From: Bradyrhizobium pachyrhizi
Lineage (GTDB): Bacteria; Pseudomonadota; Alphaproteobacteria; Rhizobiales; Xanthobacteraceae
Assembly: GCF_001189245.1 (NCBI RefSeq)
Contig: NZ_LFIQ01000059.1
Coordinates: 1 to 41,173 of the forward strand
DNA length: 41,173 nucleotides
Reading direction: 5' to 3'
A program made the translations under genes and the position numbers. Of this stretch, positions 24,567 through 36,441 are shown piece after piece. The notes beneath the pieces were generated by a model. That model saw only the letters and a list, made by a program, of their open reading frames with translations, had not been told where the DNA came from and ran no database searches. Every line of letters starts with the position of its first letter. Position 1 is the first letter of the stretch.

Positions 24567-25229
24567 CTAGCACGGCGCCGTTTTTGCGTGTGACTCATGA
24601 TCTAACGACCCCTCGACAAGCTTTTTCAAGACCCAGCGCCACAGCTCACGAACTTCCTCCGAGGCTCTTCCCTCTTCTGCAAGCTCGGTCACGCCCAATC
24701 CTGCCCCAAGCGCATCCTGGTGGTCATTGCGCTGTCCGACATAGGGAAGCGCAAGCACCCCGAGCGAATTGAGCGACGTTGCAGCTTCACTCAAGCGGCA
24801 GCCCCGTGGTGGCGTCTGATTGAGGACGAAAGCGAATCGGCGGTTGAGCCTACGAATAGCAATCAGCGTCGGTATCACAGCTTCGATATCGGCCAGACTC
24901 GGACGCACCGGGATCAGGCAAAGATCGGCCTTCGCGATGGCGAGCATGGCCAGTGCATTGTTCGTGGCCGCGGTATCGATGACCGTAAGCCAGGTTCCCT
25001 CAGCTTCAAGGCTAACGAGAGCCCCTCCTATTGCAGCGGGATCGGAAATCCGAACGACCCGCGGATAGGGGTGGCCGCGCCGCTCTTTCCATTTTGAAAT
25101 CGTGCCTTGTGCATCCGCCTCGACAATTGCGACGCGCTCCCCGTTTCCCATCGCTGCGACTGCAACTCCGACCGCCAGCGTGCTCTTGCCGCTACCGCCT
25201 TTTTGGGTGACCAGAGCAAGGACATACAT
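24567..25229 (-). CDS. ParA-like ATPase
   Basis: A 220-residue protein with the deviant Walker A motif KGGSGKST at 10-17 (including the extra lysine typical of ParA/MinD), the switch region EADAQGTISKWKERR, and WLTVIDTAATNN as Walker B. The family segregates plasmids, islands or other cargo. The dimer-dependent ATPase normally works with a DNA-binding ParB; none is seen here, but the next gene is a candidate partner. Such genes are common on rhizobial plasmids and islands. Confidence 0.8.
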   Translation of the reverse strand: MYVLALVTQKGGSGKSTLAVGVAVAAMGNGERVAIVEADAQGTISKWKERRGHPYPRVVRISDPAAIGGALVSLEAEGTWLTVIDTAATNNALAMLAIAKADLCLIPVRPSLADIEAVIPTLIAIRRLNRRFAFVLNQTPPRGCRLSEAATSLNSLGVLALPYVGQRNDHQDALGAGLGVTELAEEGRASEEVRELWRWVLKKLVEGSLDHESHAKTAPC

Positions 25230-25610
25230 ATCCTGCGCTTCCCGGATGACAACGACATGAAACGCATGAGTCGTCTAAAAAACTGAAACTACCAATCGGT
25301 GACCTATCATTCCCCATCGTGAATCGCATCAAGAGCGAGTGTGGAACTCACAACCAAACCGCGTTATGCGTTGCCCAACGGCTGCTTAGGTCTCAGTCAA
25401 CTACCAACCTTGGGAATTGATGGAGAAGATGGTCACATGGCAATCTTGGTCCGCTAGGAAAGTCGATACGAGGCTGGGTTTAGAGAATGAAGAAAGCCCT
25501 GCTGGGATTGATCTTCGCCAGAACGGAAGCGTTAGATCACACGGAGAGCTAGAATCCTTGACGCGCGTTGCTCCTCTCTCAAGCTAGTCATCTGGAATAC
25601 AAGTTCGTCA
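25230..25610. other. Intergenic stretch with no recognised feature
   Basis: Between the ParA-like start and the IS630 remnant no convincing gene is seen on either strand. It would contain the parA promoter and possibly a centromere-like site, but I found no clear iterons. Confidence 0.4.
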
Positions 25611-26706
25611 CATAACAGGACGCTCGGACCTCTGAAGGAGAGCGCTGGTGGCAGCAGGAGCGGACGTACTTGGAGAGCAAGTTCTTCGTCATCGTGTTGC
25701 CCGGTCGCTATCTGAGCGATGTCGCGCGATCCTGCGGCGTGCGGACGGCCTACCTTAGCAAGTCCGTGGCTGCTGAACTCGGTTTCCATGAACACACCGT
25801 TGGCAAGTGGCGTCGCCGATTTTTGAAGGATCGCTGTGCTGGTCTGCTTGACGAGGCCAGCCCTGGTCGCCCTCGCACCATCAACGACGATCAGGTTGCC
25901 GCCGTGATCGAGCGGACGTTGCGGCTGACGCCGGCCGACGCGACGCCCTGGTCGATCCGCTCCATGGCTGCGGAAACCGGCTTTTCCCCTACCCCGATCC
26001 GCCGCATGTGGGCGGCGTTCGGCTTGCAGCCGCACCGTAGCCAGACATTCAAGCTGTCGAGCGATCCGCTGTTCGTCGACAAGGTGCGCGATATCGCCGG
26101 CCTTTACCTATCCCCGCCAAACCGAGCCCTTGTCCTCAGCATCGATGAGAAAAGCCAGGTTCTGGCGCTCGATCGCGAGCAGCCGGTCTCGCCGATGATG
26201 CCTGGCGGGCCAGAGCGTCGCACGCACAGCTATTTCCGGCATGGTACGACATCGCTGTCTGCCGCGCTCGACGTCGCCTGGGGGTTAGTCATCGGCAAAT
26301 GCTACAAGCAGCACGGCAACGAGTTCTTGAAGTCTCTAAAAAAGATCGATGCTCAAGTTCCTGAAGGGTTCGATGGCCATATCGTCATGGATAACTACTC
26401 CACCCACAAGACGCCCAAGATCAAGGCGTGGCTCGCCCGCCGGCCGCATTATCATGTCCACTTTACGCCGACTGCCGCATCATGGACAATCAGGTCGAGC
26501 CTTGGTTCGCCGAACTCACCCGAAAGCAGATCCAGCGAGGCGTTTGCACCACCGTCAGGCAGCTCGAGGCCGACAGCTATACCTTCATCGACCTGCACAA
26601 CAGAAACCCGAAGTCCTCCAAGTGGATCAAGTCCGCAGATCAGAGTTTGGCATCTGTCAAACGCTTCTGTCACAAAGCCCAGCAGACCTTATGTGGCGAA
26701 CTTTAG
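25610..26706 (+). pseudogene. IS630-family transposase, frameshifted
   Basis: The main frame carries VAAELGFHEHTVGKWRRRFL (helix-turn-helix), SPGRPRTINDDQVAAVI, the catalytic LSIDEKSQVLALDRE, and IVMDNYSTHKTPKIKAWL. The frame is broken before the HTH and again near 26480. The third catalytic region continues in the other frame with NQVEPWFAELTRKQIQRGV and the end VKRFCHKAQQTLCGEL. All three DDE positions can be recognised, but not in one frame, so it is inactive. Confidence 0.75.
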
Positions 26707-26928
26707 ACTCACGTGATTAGCAATCATTGATCTAGGTCGCTTTTTAGGAACGACGTAAGGATGTACGGTCACGAGAGTGAGATTTCACATGGCATCAATC
26801 CAGTCCAGCACCTTTGACACTGCCGGAACCGCGACCACGAATTTGGCACCATCGTCACTTCTGATGAGAAGGCGCTGTCGGTCACTGAAATCACAGCGCC
26901 ATTCTTTACGAGGCTGCTTGTCTGACCA

Positions 26929-27339
26929 ATGACGCCCGAGCAGGTCGACCTCATAGGGATATCATTCGACGCGATGTGGCCGATCCGTCGCGACATCGCT
27001 GACCTGTGTTACAGCCGGTTCATCGAACTAGATCCCGATGCAAAAGACATGTTCGCCGGAGACATCGAGCGGCGGCGGATGAAGGTGCTGGATATGATCA
27101 CGGCCCTGGTCGCCTCACTCGACGAGAGACCGATATTCCAATCGCTGATCACGCTTTCAGGTCATAAGCACGCCAGACTTGGCGTTCAGCTACCGCACTA
27201 TGTCGCAATGGGCGAGGCGTTGATGTGGAGCCTTGAGCGCAAGTTAGGCGCCTCATTCACCGAGGAGCTGCAGGAGGCTTGGCGAACACTTTACGCCACG
27301 GCCCAGACCGAGATGCTGCGGTCAGCCGCGAAAACATAG
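26929..27339 (+). CDS. Single-domain globin
   Basis: A 136-residue protein with the full globin helix pattern of the flavohaemoglobin/Vitreoscilla-like single-domain class. CD1 Phe42 is in KDMFAGD and the proximal histidine is His81 in HKHARLGV, followed by HYVAMGEALMWSLE. No reductase domain follows. It would bind O2 or NO; both matter in nodules (inference). An in-frame TGA sits two codons upstream of the ATG, so no longer N-terminus is possible. No strong ribosome binding site is visible. Its neighbours are mobile-element debris, so it stands alone. Confidence 0.75.
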   Translation: MTPEQVDLIGISFDAMWPIRRDIADLCYSRFIELDPDAKDMFAGDIERRRMKVLDMITALVASLDERPIFQSLITLSGHKHARLGVQLPHYVAMGEALMWSLERKLGASFTEELQEAWRTLYATAQTEMLRSAAKT

Positions 27340-27726
27340 AGCGTCACGCAAGTTTCGCTGTGGTGCTGAGAGACCGCAGTTGGGGCGCATCGCGATCGAC
27401 TTTTCTAAAATGTCGCGCTTCAATACGCAGCCGTTCGTTTGGCCGAAGATGGGCTGCTCAAAATCGGTGAGAATCCAGCCCGGATTATGCGGTCTCGGGA
27501 CATCGCCTAGTTCGTCCGCAGCCATCGTGCCCGTGACGAAGATATGGGCTCTGGCATTGGGCTCTGGCATCAGGCGATCATCGCCGCAGGTCGCCCCGGC
27601 GATGACGATCGGTAACGATGGTTCGCGCCGCCACAGACGGTCGCCCATTATTTGTATTATGTGCAGGGATGCGAGCGTTGGCATCGAGGGTACGATTATA
27701 AGGGATTTGTGAAATTGGCGGCAGTG
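27340..27726. other. No recognised gene
   Basis: A minus-strand open frame (27322-27684) contains phrases such as HIFVTGTMAADELGDVPRP and DFEQPIFGQTNG, but I recognise no family and its end runs into the globin gene. It may be a decayed gene. Confidence 0.35.
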
Positions 27727-27744
27727 TCAGGGAACATGTGGGCC

Positions 27745-28200
27745 AGTCACCCAGCATGATCTTGCGACCGGGCCACCTGCTTGTGCATAGGCCTTTGCCG
27801 TTCTACTGGGAACGAGTGGCTGCGGCCAGTCGCCGTTCGTCGGCAGCCCACGCCAGCATCCGGCGGTTGGCGCCGACATCGTAAGGATCGACAAGAAGGC
27901 CCGCGCAAGATCGGACAGCGCAGCTTCGCTATGTCCAAGCCTCCAAGCGGCTTCGGCGCGGAGAAGAAGCAGTGAGCTGCTGGTGGAGGTGAAACTCGAA
28001 TGAGTCGATCGGCGTATTTGAGCGCCGTCGCAAACTCCTGCGTAATCAGCGCCTCGGCTGCGAGGCGTTCGAGCGCGATATGCGCGTGAGGCCCGGCAAG
28101 GAAGGAAACGTCGAGAATCTTGCGAAGATATCGCCATAGATCCGGCGAAACCGCTGCCGCTGTACGGCTTTGCGTCCTCCTCGCACCAATTCAGAGACAC
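27745..28200 (-). pseudogene. Decayed gene with tetratricopeptide-like helices
   Basis: Minus-strand pieces in different frames read in order: WRYLRKILDVSFLAGPHAHI, LERLAAEALITQEFATALKY, ADRLIRVSPPPA, AEAAWRLGHSEAALSDLARA, then DPYDVGANRRMLAWAADER. These look like TPR-type helical repeats of one protein split by at least three frameshifts. The parent family could not be fixed. It lies downstream of the gibberellin operon. Confidence 0.35.
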
Positions 28201-28521
28201 CCTGCTTGCCTCTAACGCGGCTATGGTGGCGGCGGAGTCCAGGTAAAGCGTGCTTGTCCTACTTCCTCACCAAACTATCAACCTCGGCGCCCGCTATCGG
28301 GCCATGTGGACCGATGGCGCGGCCACTCTATAGGCTGTCACGCAACGGCTGCATCGCTCACTCGCCATTTGCAAAGTACAGCAAGGAGCACTGGGTACGT
28401 TCTTTCAGGCCTCTTATAAGCTCGATTGAAGGACTCCATCTTCGCCCTCGCAAACTGCCCTCGAGACAATCCAAGCCTGCTGGTGAGCATCGAGGCCGAG
28501 CCAGAATTGGCGCCGTCGTCT

Positions 28522-28632
28522 CTAATATGACAGCTCGCGTCTTGCAGCGGCGACCGTGCCCGGCGCCGTTCGCCGATCCAGCACGAAGTCCGGACGGTCG
28601 TCCTCGCGCCGGCTTGGGGCGATGTCGCTCAT
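28522..28632 (-). pseudogene. Type II isopentenyl-diphosphate isomerase, N-terminal remnant
   Basis: A 36-codon frame begins with ATG 28632 after a GGAGGGAG ribosome binding site, 85 bases downstream of the kaurene synthase stop. Residues 1-28 (MSDIAPSRREDDRPDFVL, then DRRTAPGTVAA) resemble the start of type II IPP isomerases (pattern RKDDHLDI.LDR). The similarity ends abruptly and a stop follows, so nearly all of the gene is gone. Some bacterial gibberellin operons end with an idi gene (established), which supports the reading. Confidence 0.5.
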
Positions 28633-28717
28633 GCTCCCTCCATTCGTCGCATCGGGCGAGGATGTTGCGTCGGATCGGACCGACGGCAGCGCGCGCACGC
28701 CGCTGCCTCCCGCGCGT

Positions 28718-31173
<2,456 letters not shown>

Positions 31174-31419
31174 GCGGGATGTTCCTTCTGCAGAGGGTTG
31201 ACGAGGACCAGGATCGGCCAGGACCGCGCACGTCGCCCGCCGCAGGCCCGTCGCATGGGCAGCGCCGGACGGCCGCCCTGCTCCGCCGGCTAAGGGCCCC
31301 GATGCTGGCGCCGGTCCGCCGCATAGGCTTGCGCGCAGTGCGCCGCAGCCGTGCTGGGCAACCGCTGCGATCGGCGCCGCGGACTCCGGCACAGTTGCGG
31401 CTCCTGCGGACGGGAGCGC
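31174..31419. other. 246-bp gap inside the gibberellin operon
   Basis: All other junctions from CYP114 through KS are overlapping or 1 base apart, but GGPS and CPS are 246 bp apart. The stretch is very GC-rich and open in several frames on both strands; no motif was recognised. It may hold an internal promoter or a deleted segment. Confidence 0.4.
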
Positions 31420-32427
31420 TCATGCGCATGGCGCGTGCTTGAGCAGATACGCGTTGGCCCGCTGCAGGAGCTGCGCCAAGCGTTCCGCACGCGGCCCAAG
31501 CGGGGCAATAGCGTCTGCGGCGTCGCGCAACAGATCCGGCACGAACTGGCGCGCTGCCTGCAGCCCCATGATCGACGCGCAGGTCGGCTTCTGCGCCGCT
31601 GCGTCCTTGCCGGGGGTCTTGCCCAGCGTCGCGGCATCCGCTGTCGCGTCGAGAATGTCGTCGATCACCTGCAACGCCAGCCCGAAACAGGCGCTGTAGC
31701 GATCGAGCGCACCGTACAGTGCAGCGTGCGCGGTATCCTCCGCTATGGCGCATAGCGCCCCCATGCGAACGGACGCGCGCACGAGCGCTCCGCTCTTCAT
31801 CCGGTGCATCGCCACGATCCTGTCCAGCTCGACGTGCTTTCCAACCAGCGACAGATCCATGGCCTGCCCGCCTGCGGCGCCCTCAGCGGACACCGCCTGC
31901 GCCAGTTCGCGCACGAGCGCGATACGCTTGTCGCCTGGCGCATCCAAGCTCGCCAGAGTCAGAAAGGCGTGCGCTTGCAGCGCATCGCCGACCAGGATCG
32001 CAGTGGCTTCGCCGAACTTGACGTGCACGGTCGGAAGGCCGCGGCGAAGCACGTCGTCGTCCATCGCCGGCAGGTCGTCGTGGACCAGGGTACAGGCGTG
32101 CATCATCTCGATGGCGGCGCCGACGTCATCGAGGATGTGCGCCAGCGTGTCGGCCAGTGCGCCGGCAGCCAGACAGAGCAAGGCGCGGGTCCGCTTGCCG
32201 CCTTGCAAGGTGGCGTAGCGCATCGCCGCCATAAGCTCTGTCTCACCGTCGTCTTCGGCGCAGAGAAGTCGCGCCAGCGCCTGTTCGACCCGATTTGCGC
32301 TGTCCTGCATCCAGATCTCCGGCAGCAGCCTGCCGGATGTGCCGCGCGCCTGCGCGCCCAAACCACCAATCGCGGAAACGCCAGTTCGCTCGTCGTGTCG
32401 CGTAGAACCGATCTGCTTGTTGTTCAT
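31420..32427 (-). CDS. ggps: Geranylgeranyl diphosphate synthase
   Basis: A 335-residue trans-prenyltransferase supplying GGPP. The first aspartate-rich motif is DDLPAMDDD at 117-125, the GGKRTRALLCL substrate motif is at 76-86, and the second aspartate motif is DDILD at 256-260. The start at 32427 is set by an ATGA overlap with the CYP117 stop. It gives about 40 residues before the usual enzyme start, and the internal Met40 (MQDSANRVEQAL) is an alternative. Together with CPS and KS it makes ent-kaurene from C5 units. Confidence 0.9.
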   Translation of the reverse strand: MNNKQIGSTRHDERTGVSAIGGLGAQARGTSGRLLPEIWMQDSANRVEQALARLLCAEDDGETELMAAMRYATLQGGKRTRALLCLAAGALADTLAHILDDVGAAIEMMHACTLVHDDLPAMDDDVLRRGLPTVHVKFGEATAILVGDALQAHAFLTLASLDAPGDKRIALVRELAQAVSAEGAAGGQAMDLSLVGKHVELDRIVAMHRMKSGALVRASVRMGALCAIAEDTAHAALYGALDRYSACFGLALQVIDDILDATADAATLGKTPGKDAAAQKPTCASIMGLQAARQFVPDLLRDAADAIAPLGPRAERLAQLLQRANAYLLKHAPCA

Positions 32428-33914
32428 GTCCTCGTACCTGACAGGAGACGGCCATGGCGAGCGGCGAGCCGCCACCGTGTTGCCGGCGTCGCACGGAGCG
32501 CGCATACCGCGTGCAGCAATGCGGCGCGTCGCCGGCGCCGCTGCCTCGCCACACGGGGCATGCGATGCCAGCTCATGAGAATCCGATGCGGATTGTCATG
32601 GACGGATGTGCAGTCGTAATAGCGCCGGCCTTTTTCGACGCCGCTCAGCAATCGCGGCCGCACCCCGGCCTTGCGCATGGTCAGAGCCAAGGCGATACAG
32701 AACTGCACCAATTCCAGCCATACCAGGTGGTAGCCGATGCAGACGTGTGGGCCGGTACCGAACTGCAGCATGTCCACCGGACGGATCGGTTCGGAGCGTT
32801 GCAGCCACCGCGCCAGGCGGAACTGGTCAGGCGCCTCGTGCAGCAGCTCCGAGGTCGAGAAATGCAGCAGCGGGATGCACAGATGGGTGCCCGCGGGAAT
32901 GCGCCGTTGGCCGAGTTGCAAGTCCTGCAGCGCGCGACGCGGCAGGAGCGTGGTCGGCGGATGCACGCGCAACGTTTCGCGGAACAGTGCCTCGGCGACC
33001 GGACACTGCGCCAGGTCCGCGTGGCGGGTCGGCACTGCGCCGACGCGTTGCGCCTCCTCGACCACGGCGTCCCACAGGAGAGGCTGCCGCGCCAGCTCGA
33101 TCACCATCCAGGCCATCGTCGAAGCGGTGGTGTCATGACCGCCAAGCAGCAGCAAGCGGATATTGGCGACTAGGACGTCATCTGAGAGCGTATCGTCGCT
33201 GCGATCGAAGGCGCTCACCATGTCGTTGATCAACCCGGTGCGCGCGGCATGCGCACGCGCGTCGCGGACGAACTGGCGCAATTGCGCGTCGATCCAGTCG
33301 CGGGCGGCGCGGCCGCGCCGCAAGGGCAGTCCGGGCAGGTCGACCGGGGGCGCGACGATCAACTGCAGCAGTTGCCGGTACTTGCGATGCCATCCCGGCA
33401 GGTCCTGCGCGGGGATTCCCATGAGGCTGAAGATGAGCTTGAGCATCAGGTCGCCGGTCTCGCGCAGGATGGTTACCTCGCCGCGGTCGCGCCACGCCTG
33501 CACCCGCGCCCGGATGACCGGCGCGAACAGGTCGCCGATACCGGCCTCGGTCAGGCCCTTGGGCAGGAACGCCGCTCTGATCGCATCGCGCGCCTGCCGG
33601 TGCGCGCCGCCATCCTGTGCGACCAACGTTCCAACGAACAATTCGGGCGCGATCTCTTCGATCAGCGCGGAGGACACGTCCTTGTGCCGGAGCAGTGCGA
33701 ACGCATCCGGATCCATGCAGGTCATCAGGTGTCCGGTAGGGCCGAAATCCAGCCAGAAGTGGCTGCCCAGCGTCCATTCCGCGCGCCGCAGCAGGCGCGG
33801 CAGGTCTTTGGCGATGGCGGGGAGATGCCCGACCAGCGGGAAAGCGCCGGGCACGACCGGGATGTCGTGCCGCAGCCGGTGCCGGCGGTTCAGCGGGTTG
33901 AGCAGCATGTTCAT
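32424..33914 (-). CDS. cyp117: Cytochrome P450 CYP117 (ent-kaurene oxidase step)
   Basis: A 496-residue P450. The I-helix oxygen motif is LLGGHDTTAS, the ExxR is FRETLR, and the haem-binding Cys is in FGTGPHVCIGYHL. In the bacterial pathway CYP117 oxidises ent-kaurene to kaurenoic acid and the 7-hydroxy acid (established). The gene starts within the SDR stop (TGATG). After ILMSWH the protein has a tail of about 46 residues rich in Arg and Ala (ARQRRRRRAALLHAV) with no P450 counterpart. Its stop forms the ATGA overlap with GGPS, so the tail is genuinely open, but it may stem from loss of an earlier stop. Confidence 0.85.
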   Translation of the reverse strand: MNMLLNPLNRRHRLRHDIPVVPGAFPLVGHLPAIAKDLPRLLRRAEWTLGSHFWLDFGPTGHLMTCMDPDAFALLRHKDVSSALIEEIAPELFVGTLVAQDGGAHRQARDAIRAAFLPKGLTEAGIGDLFAPVIRARVQAWRDRGEVTILRETGDLMLKLIFSLMGIPAQDLPGWHRKYRQLLQLIVAPPVDLPGLPLRRGRAARDWIDAQLRQFVRDARAHAARTGLINDMVSAFDRSDDTLSDDVLVANIRLLLLGGHDTTASTMAWMVIELARQPLLWDAVVEEAQRVGAVPTRHADLAQCPVAEALFRETLRVHPPTTLLPRRALQDLQLGQRRIPAGTHLCIPLLHFSTSELLHEAPDQFRLARWLQRSEPIRPVDMLQFGTGPHVCIGYHLVWLELVQFCIALALTMRKAGVRPRLLSGVEKGRRYYDCTSVHDNPHRILMSWHRMPRVARQRRRRRAALLHAVCALRATPATRWRLAARHGRLLSGTRT

Positions 33915-34759
33915 CAGCCGTGCGGCGCCGCGGCCGCTTCGGCGGTGTCGCTGGCAGGCCGCGCCGCGCGGCTGTTGCCGCCGTCGGCGTACGTCGGCAC
34001 ATGCGCCAGCATTCCGCCGTCGATGGACACGACCTGGCCGGTGATGAACGCAGCATCGTCGGAGAGCAGGAACGCCACCAGCGCGGCCACGTCCTCGGGG
34101 CGGCCGACGCGCGGCAAGAGCTGGTGCCGGCGCAGATGCCGTTGCATGCCCTCGTCCAGCTTGGCAAGGAGACGATCGGTCATGATGAGACCCGGCGCAA
34201 CCACGTTGCAGCGGATCTGTGCATGACCGTACTGGGTGGCGAGCGAGGCCGACAGCATGTTCATCGCCGCCTTCGACGCGGCATAGGACGTCAGTGCGGT
34301 GTCACCGCTGAGCCCCTGGCACGACGACATATTGACGATCGCGCCACCGCCGCCGGCGATCATCCGTGGGATGGCCTGCCGGCAGCAGAGCAGCGTGCCG
34401 CGCAGATTGATTGCCATGGTCTGATCCCAGACCGCCAGGTCCAGCTCGAGGATCGCGCGGTCGCGCAGGGTCAGATGCATGGCGCTCGCGTTGTTCACCA
34501 GCAGGTCGACGCCACCGAAGTGCCGCTCCGCCGTCTCGAACAGTGCTGCCACCGCCCGCGCTTCGGCGATGTCCATGGTCAGGGCCAGCGCGTGGCCCGC
34601 TTCGGCCGCGATCTGCGCGGTGCAGGCGATGGCCGCCGAGCCATCGATGTCGGCCACCACCACGCTGCCGCCCTCGCGCGCGATGGCGAGGGCGCATGCC
34701 TTGCCGATGCCGGCGCCGGCGCCCGTCACCACGGCCACCTTGCCTTCAAACCGTCTCAT
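33914..34759 (-). CDS. sdr: Short-chain dehydrogenase of gibberellin synthesis
   Basis: A 281-residue classical SDR with the NAD(P) motif VTGAGAGIGKACA at the N-terminus, the NNAS motif (LLVNNASAMH), a catalytic Ser in NMSSCQG and YAASK (Tyr-x-x-x-Lys). In the rhizobial pathway it oxidises GA12-aldehyde to GA12 (established). The ATG overlaps the ferredoxin stop and its stop overlaps the CYP117 start, so it is translationally coupled on both sides. The last 25 residues form an Ala-rich tail. Confidence 0.85.
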   Translation of the reverse strand: MRRFEGKVAVVTGAGAGIGKACALAIAREGGSVVVADIDGSAAIACTAQIAAEAGHALALTMDIAEARAVAALFETAERHFGGVDLLVNNASAMHLTLRDRAILELDLAVWDQTMAINLRGTLLCCRQAIPRMIAGGGGAIVNMSSCQGLSGDTALTSYAASKAAMNMLSASLATQYGHAQIRCNVVAPGLIMTDRLLAKLDEGMQRHLRRHQLLPRVGRPEDVAALVAFLLSDDAAFITGQVVSIDGGMLAHVPTYADGGNSRAARPASDTAEAAAAPHG

Positions 34760-35055
34760 CGTGTCCTCCTGGGATTGCGTTGGTCTTTCGCGGCATGCCG
34801 CTCGGCCTCGGCCTGAGAAGGCGCAGGGTCGGCGCTGGCGCGCTCGTCATCGCCAGCATCGCTTTCGATGACCCGAATGGCGGCGACCGGGCACTGGCTG
34901 GCCGCGAGCCGCACGGCGGCGTGCAGCGCCTGCGGGACCGTCGCCACGCACACTTCGGCCACGCCGTCCGGTTCGCGTTGGCGAAAGGTGTCCGGCAGCG
35001 TCAGCACGCACTGCCCGGTGGTTCCGCACAGATCCTGGTCGACCACGACGCGCAT
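34756..35055 (-). CDS. fd: 3Fe-4S ferredoxin for the operon P450s
   Basis: A 99-residue ferredoxin: MRVVVDQDLCGTTGQCVLTL gives the first cysteines (Cys-x5-Cys), and ASQCPVAAI supplies the final Cys-Pro. This is the single-cluster type used by bacterial P450s. In the gibberellin pathway it supports the ring-contraction step of CYP114 (established). The C-terminal 25 residues are hydrophilic and charged. The ATG lies 1 base after the CYP114 stop, which decides the start over an upstream in-frame ATG. Confidence 0.85.
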   Translation of the reverse strand: MRVVVDQDLCGTTGQCVLTLPDTFRQREPDGVAEVCVATVPQALHAAVRLAASQCPVAAIRVIESDAGDDERASADPAPSQAEAERHAAKDQRNPRRTR

Positions 35056-35056
35056 C

Positions 35057-36346
35057 TCAGCTCCCCTGCGCATGCAGCCGCACCGGCAGTGCGCGAAACG
35101 TCCTAAGGAATGCGGAGGGCTCCCGGGTCGGCTGCTCGGCCAATGCCAGCCTGGGGAAGCGCGCCTGGATCAGCGGCAGGCTCTCGGCCAACTGCACCCG
35201 GGCCAGTTGCGCACCGAGGCAGAAGTGGATGCCGTGGCCGAAGCTCAGCATGATCTTCCCGTCGGTCGACAGGCCAGGACTGGTGCCGTAGAACCGCGCG
35301 GGATCGAAGCGATCGGGATCGGCGAAGGCGTCCGGGTCGCGATTGCCGGCCGCAATCAGCACGCGCACATCCGCGTTCTTCGGGATCACCACGCCGCCCA
35401 GTTCGATGTCGCGCTGGGCGATACGCGGAATGGAGCTGAACATGGCGGGCGCATCGCAGCGCAGGACTTCTTCGACGAATGCCTTAACCCCCACGGCGTC
35501 AGCCTGCAGCCAGTGCCGCTGTTCGGGATACGCCAGCATCGCCAGCACCGCATGGTCGATGCTCGCAGCAGTGGTGGCGAAGCCGCCCAGCAGCATGCCC
35601 CACAGCATGCTGATCAACTCCGCATCCGACAGCGTGTCGGCATCGTCGTCGTGTACGCCGACCAGCATCGACACGATGTCGTGGCGGGGATTGATGCGCT
35701 TGCGCTGTATGAGGATGCCCAAGTAGGCTTGCACCTTGGCGCTGGCCGCGTCCGCCGCGGCGAGCTTGGGATCGCTGGCGTGCGGGCTCAGGCCCTCCAG
35801 AATGGCGCCGATGCCGGCGGCGAGCCCGACTATGTCGTGCTGGGGCATGCCGAACAGCTCGGCGAAGACCTGCATGGGCAAGGCCAGCGCGAATTCCCGA
35901 TGCAGGTCCACCGCCTCCCCGCGTTCCAGCGCGGGCGCCATGCCGTCGAGGCGCGCTGCGACGATGCGCGCAATGCTCGGCCGCAGCTTGTCGATCTGGC
36001 CCATGGTGAAATCGCGCGAGATCAGCCGGCGCAGACGCGTATGCGTCGGTGGTTCCTTCATCGCGAGCGTCGACGCCAGCAGATTGAACGACAGGCTGTT
36101 CGCCGCACGCGGGAAAAAGCGCGCCAGTTCGCTCGGCGCCGGTCCCCGAAACGCATCGCCTGTGGCTTTGAGCGCCCAATAGATGTCGGCGTGGCGGCTC
36201 AGCAGAAAGAGCCCCGATGCCGCGCGATGCACCGGATCGTGCTCGCGCAACCACCGCATGAACGGATACGGGTCATCGATGCACGCTGGTGACGCCAGTT
36301 GGGCAAAGGCGTCCCGGCATACTGCCGTGGTTTCTTGCACGTCCAT
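35057..36346 (-). CDS. cyp114: Cytochrome P450 CYP114 (GA12-aldehyde forming)
   Basis: A 429-residue P450 starting [14 protein letters not shown]. The I-helix is [14 protein letters not shown], where Ala replaces the usual acidic residue before Thr-Thr; ExxR is EEVLR; the haem Cys is in [16 protein letters not shown]114 with the neighbouring ferredoxin contracts ring B of 7-hydroxykaurenoic acid to GA12-aldehyde (established). The start 36346 is preferred over longer frames because the extra residues read as non-coding. A gap of 95 bp separates it from CYP112. Confidence 0.88.
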   Translation of the reverse strand: MDVQETTAVCRDAFAQLASPACIDDPYPFMRWLREHDPVHRAASGLFLLSRHADIYWALKATGDAFRGPAPSELARFFPRAANSLSFNLLASTLAMKEPPTHTRLRRLISRDFTMGQIDKLRPSIARIVAARLDGMAPALERGEAVDLHREFALALPMQVFAELFGMPQHDIVGLAAGIGAILEGLSPHASDPKLAAADAASAKVQAYLGILIQRKRINPRHDIVSMLVGVHDDDADTLSDAELISMLWGMLLGGFATTAASIDHAVLAMLAYPEQRHWLQADAVGVKAFVEEVLRCDAPAMFSSIPRIAQRDIELGGVVIPKNADVRVLIAAGNRDPDAFADPDRFDPARFYGTSPGLSTDGKIMLSFGHGIHFCLGAQLARVQLAESLPLIQARFPRLALAEQPTREPSAFLRTFRALPVRLHAQGS

Positions 36347-36441
36347 CTTGGTTACCTGTTGGCTGGCTGATCTGACCGGCGAGCGCCAGGCGCGCCAGCA
36401 AATTGCGAAAGAAGATCGCGCTTCCCTGCGGCGTCCGCACA

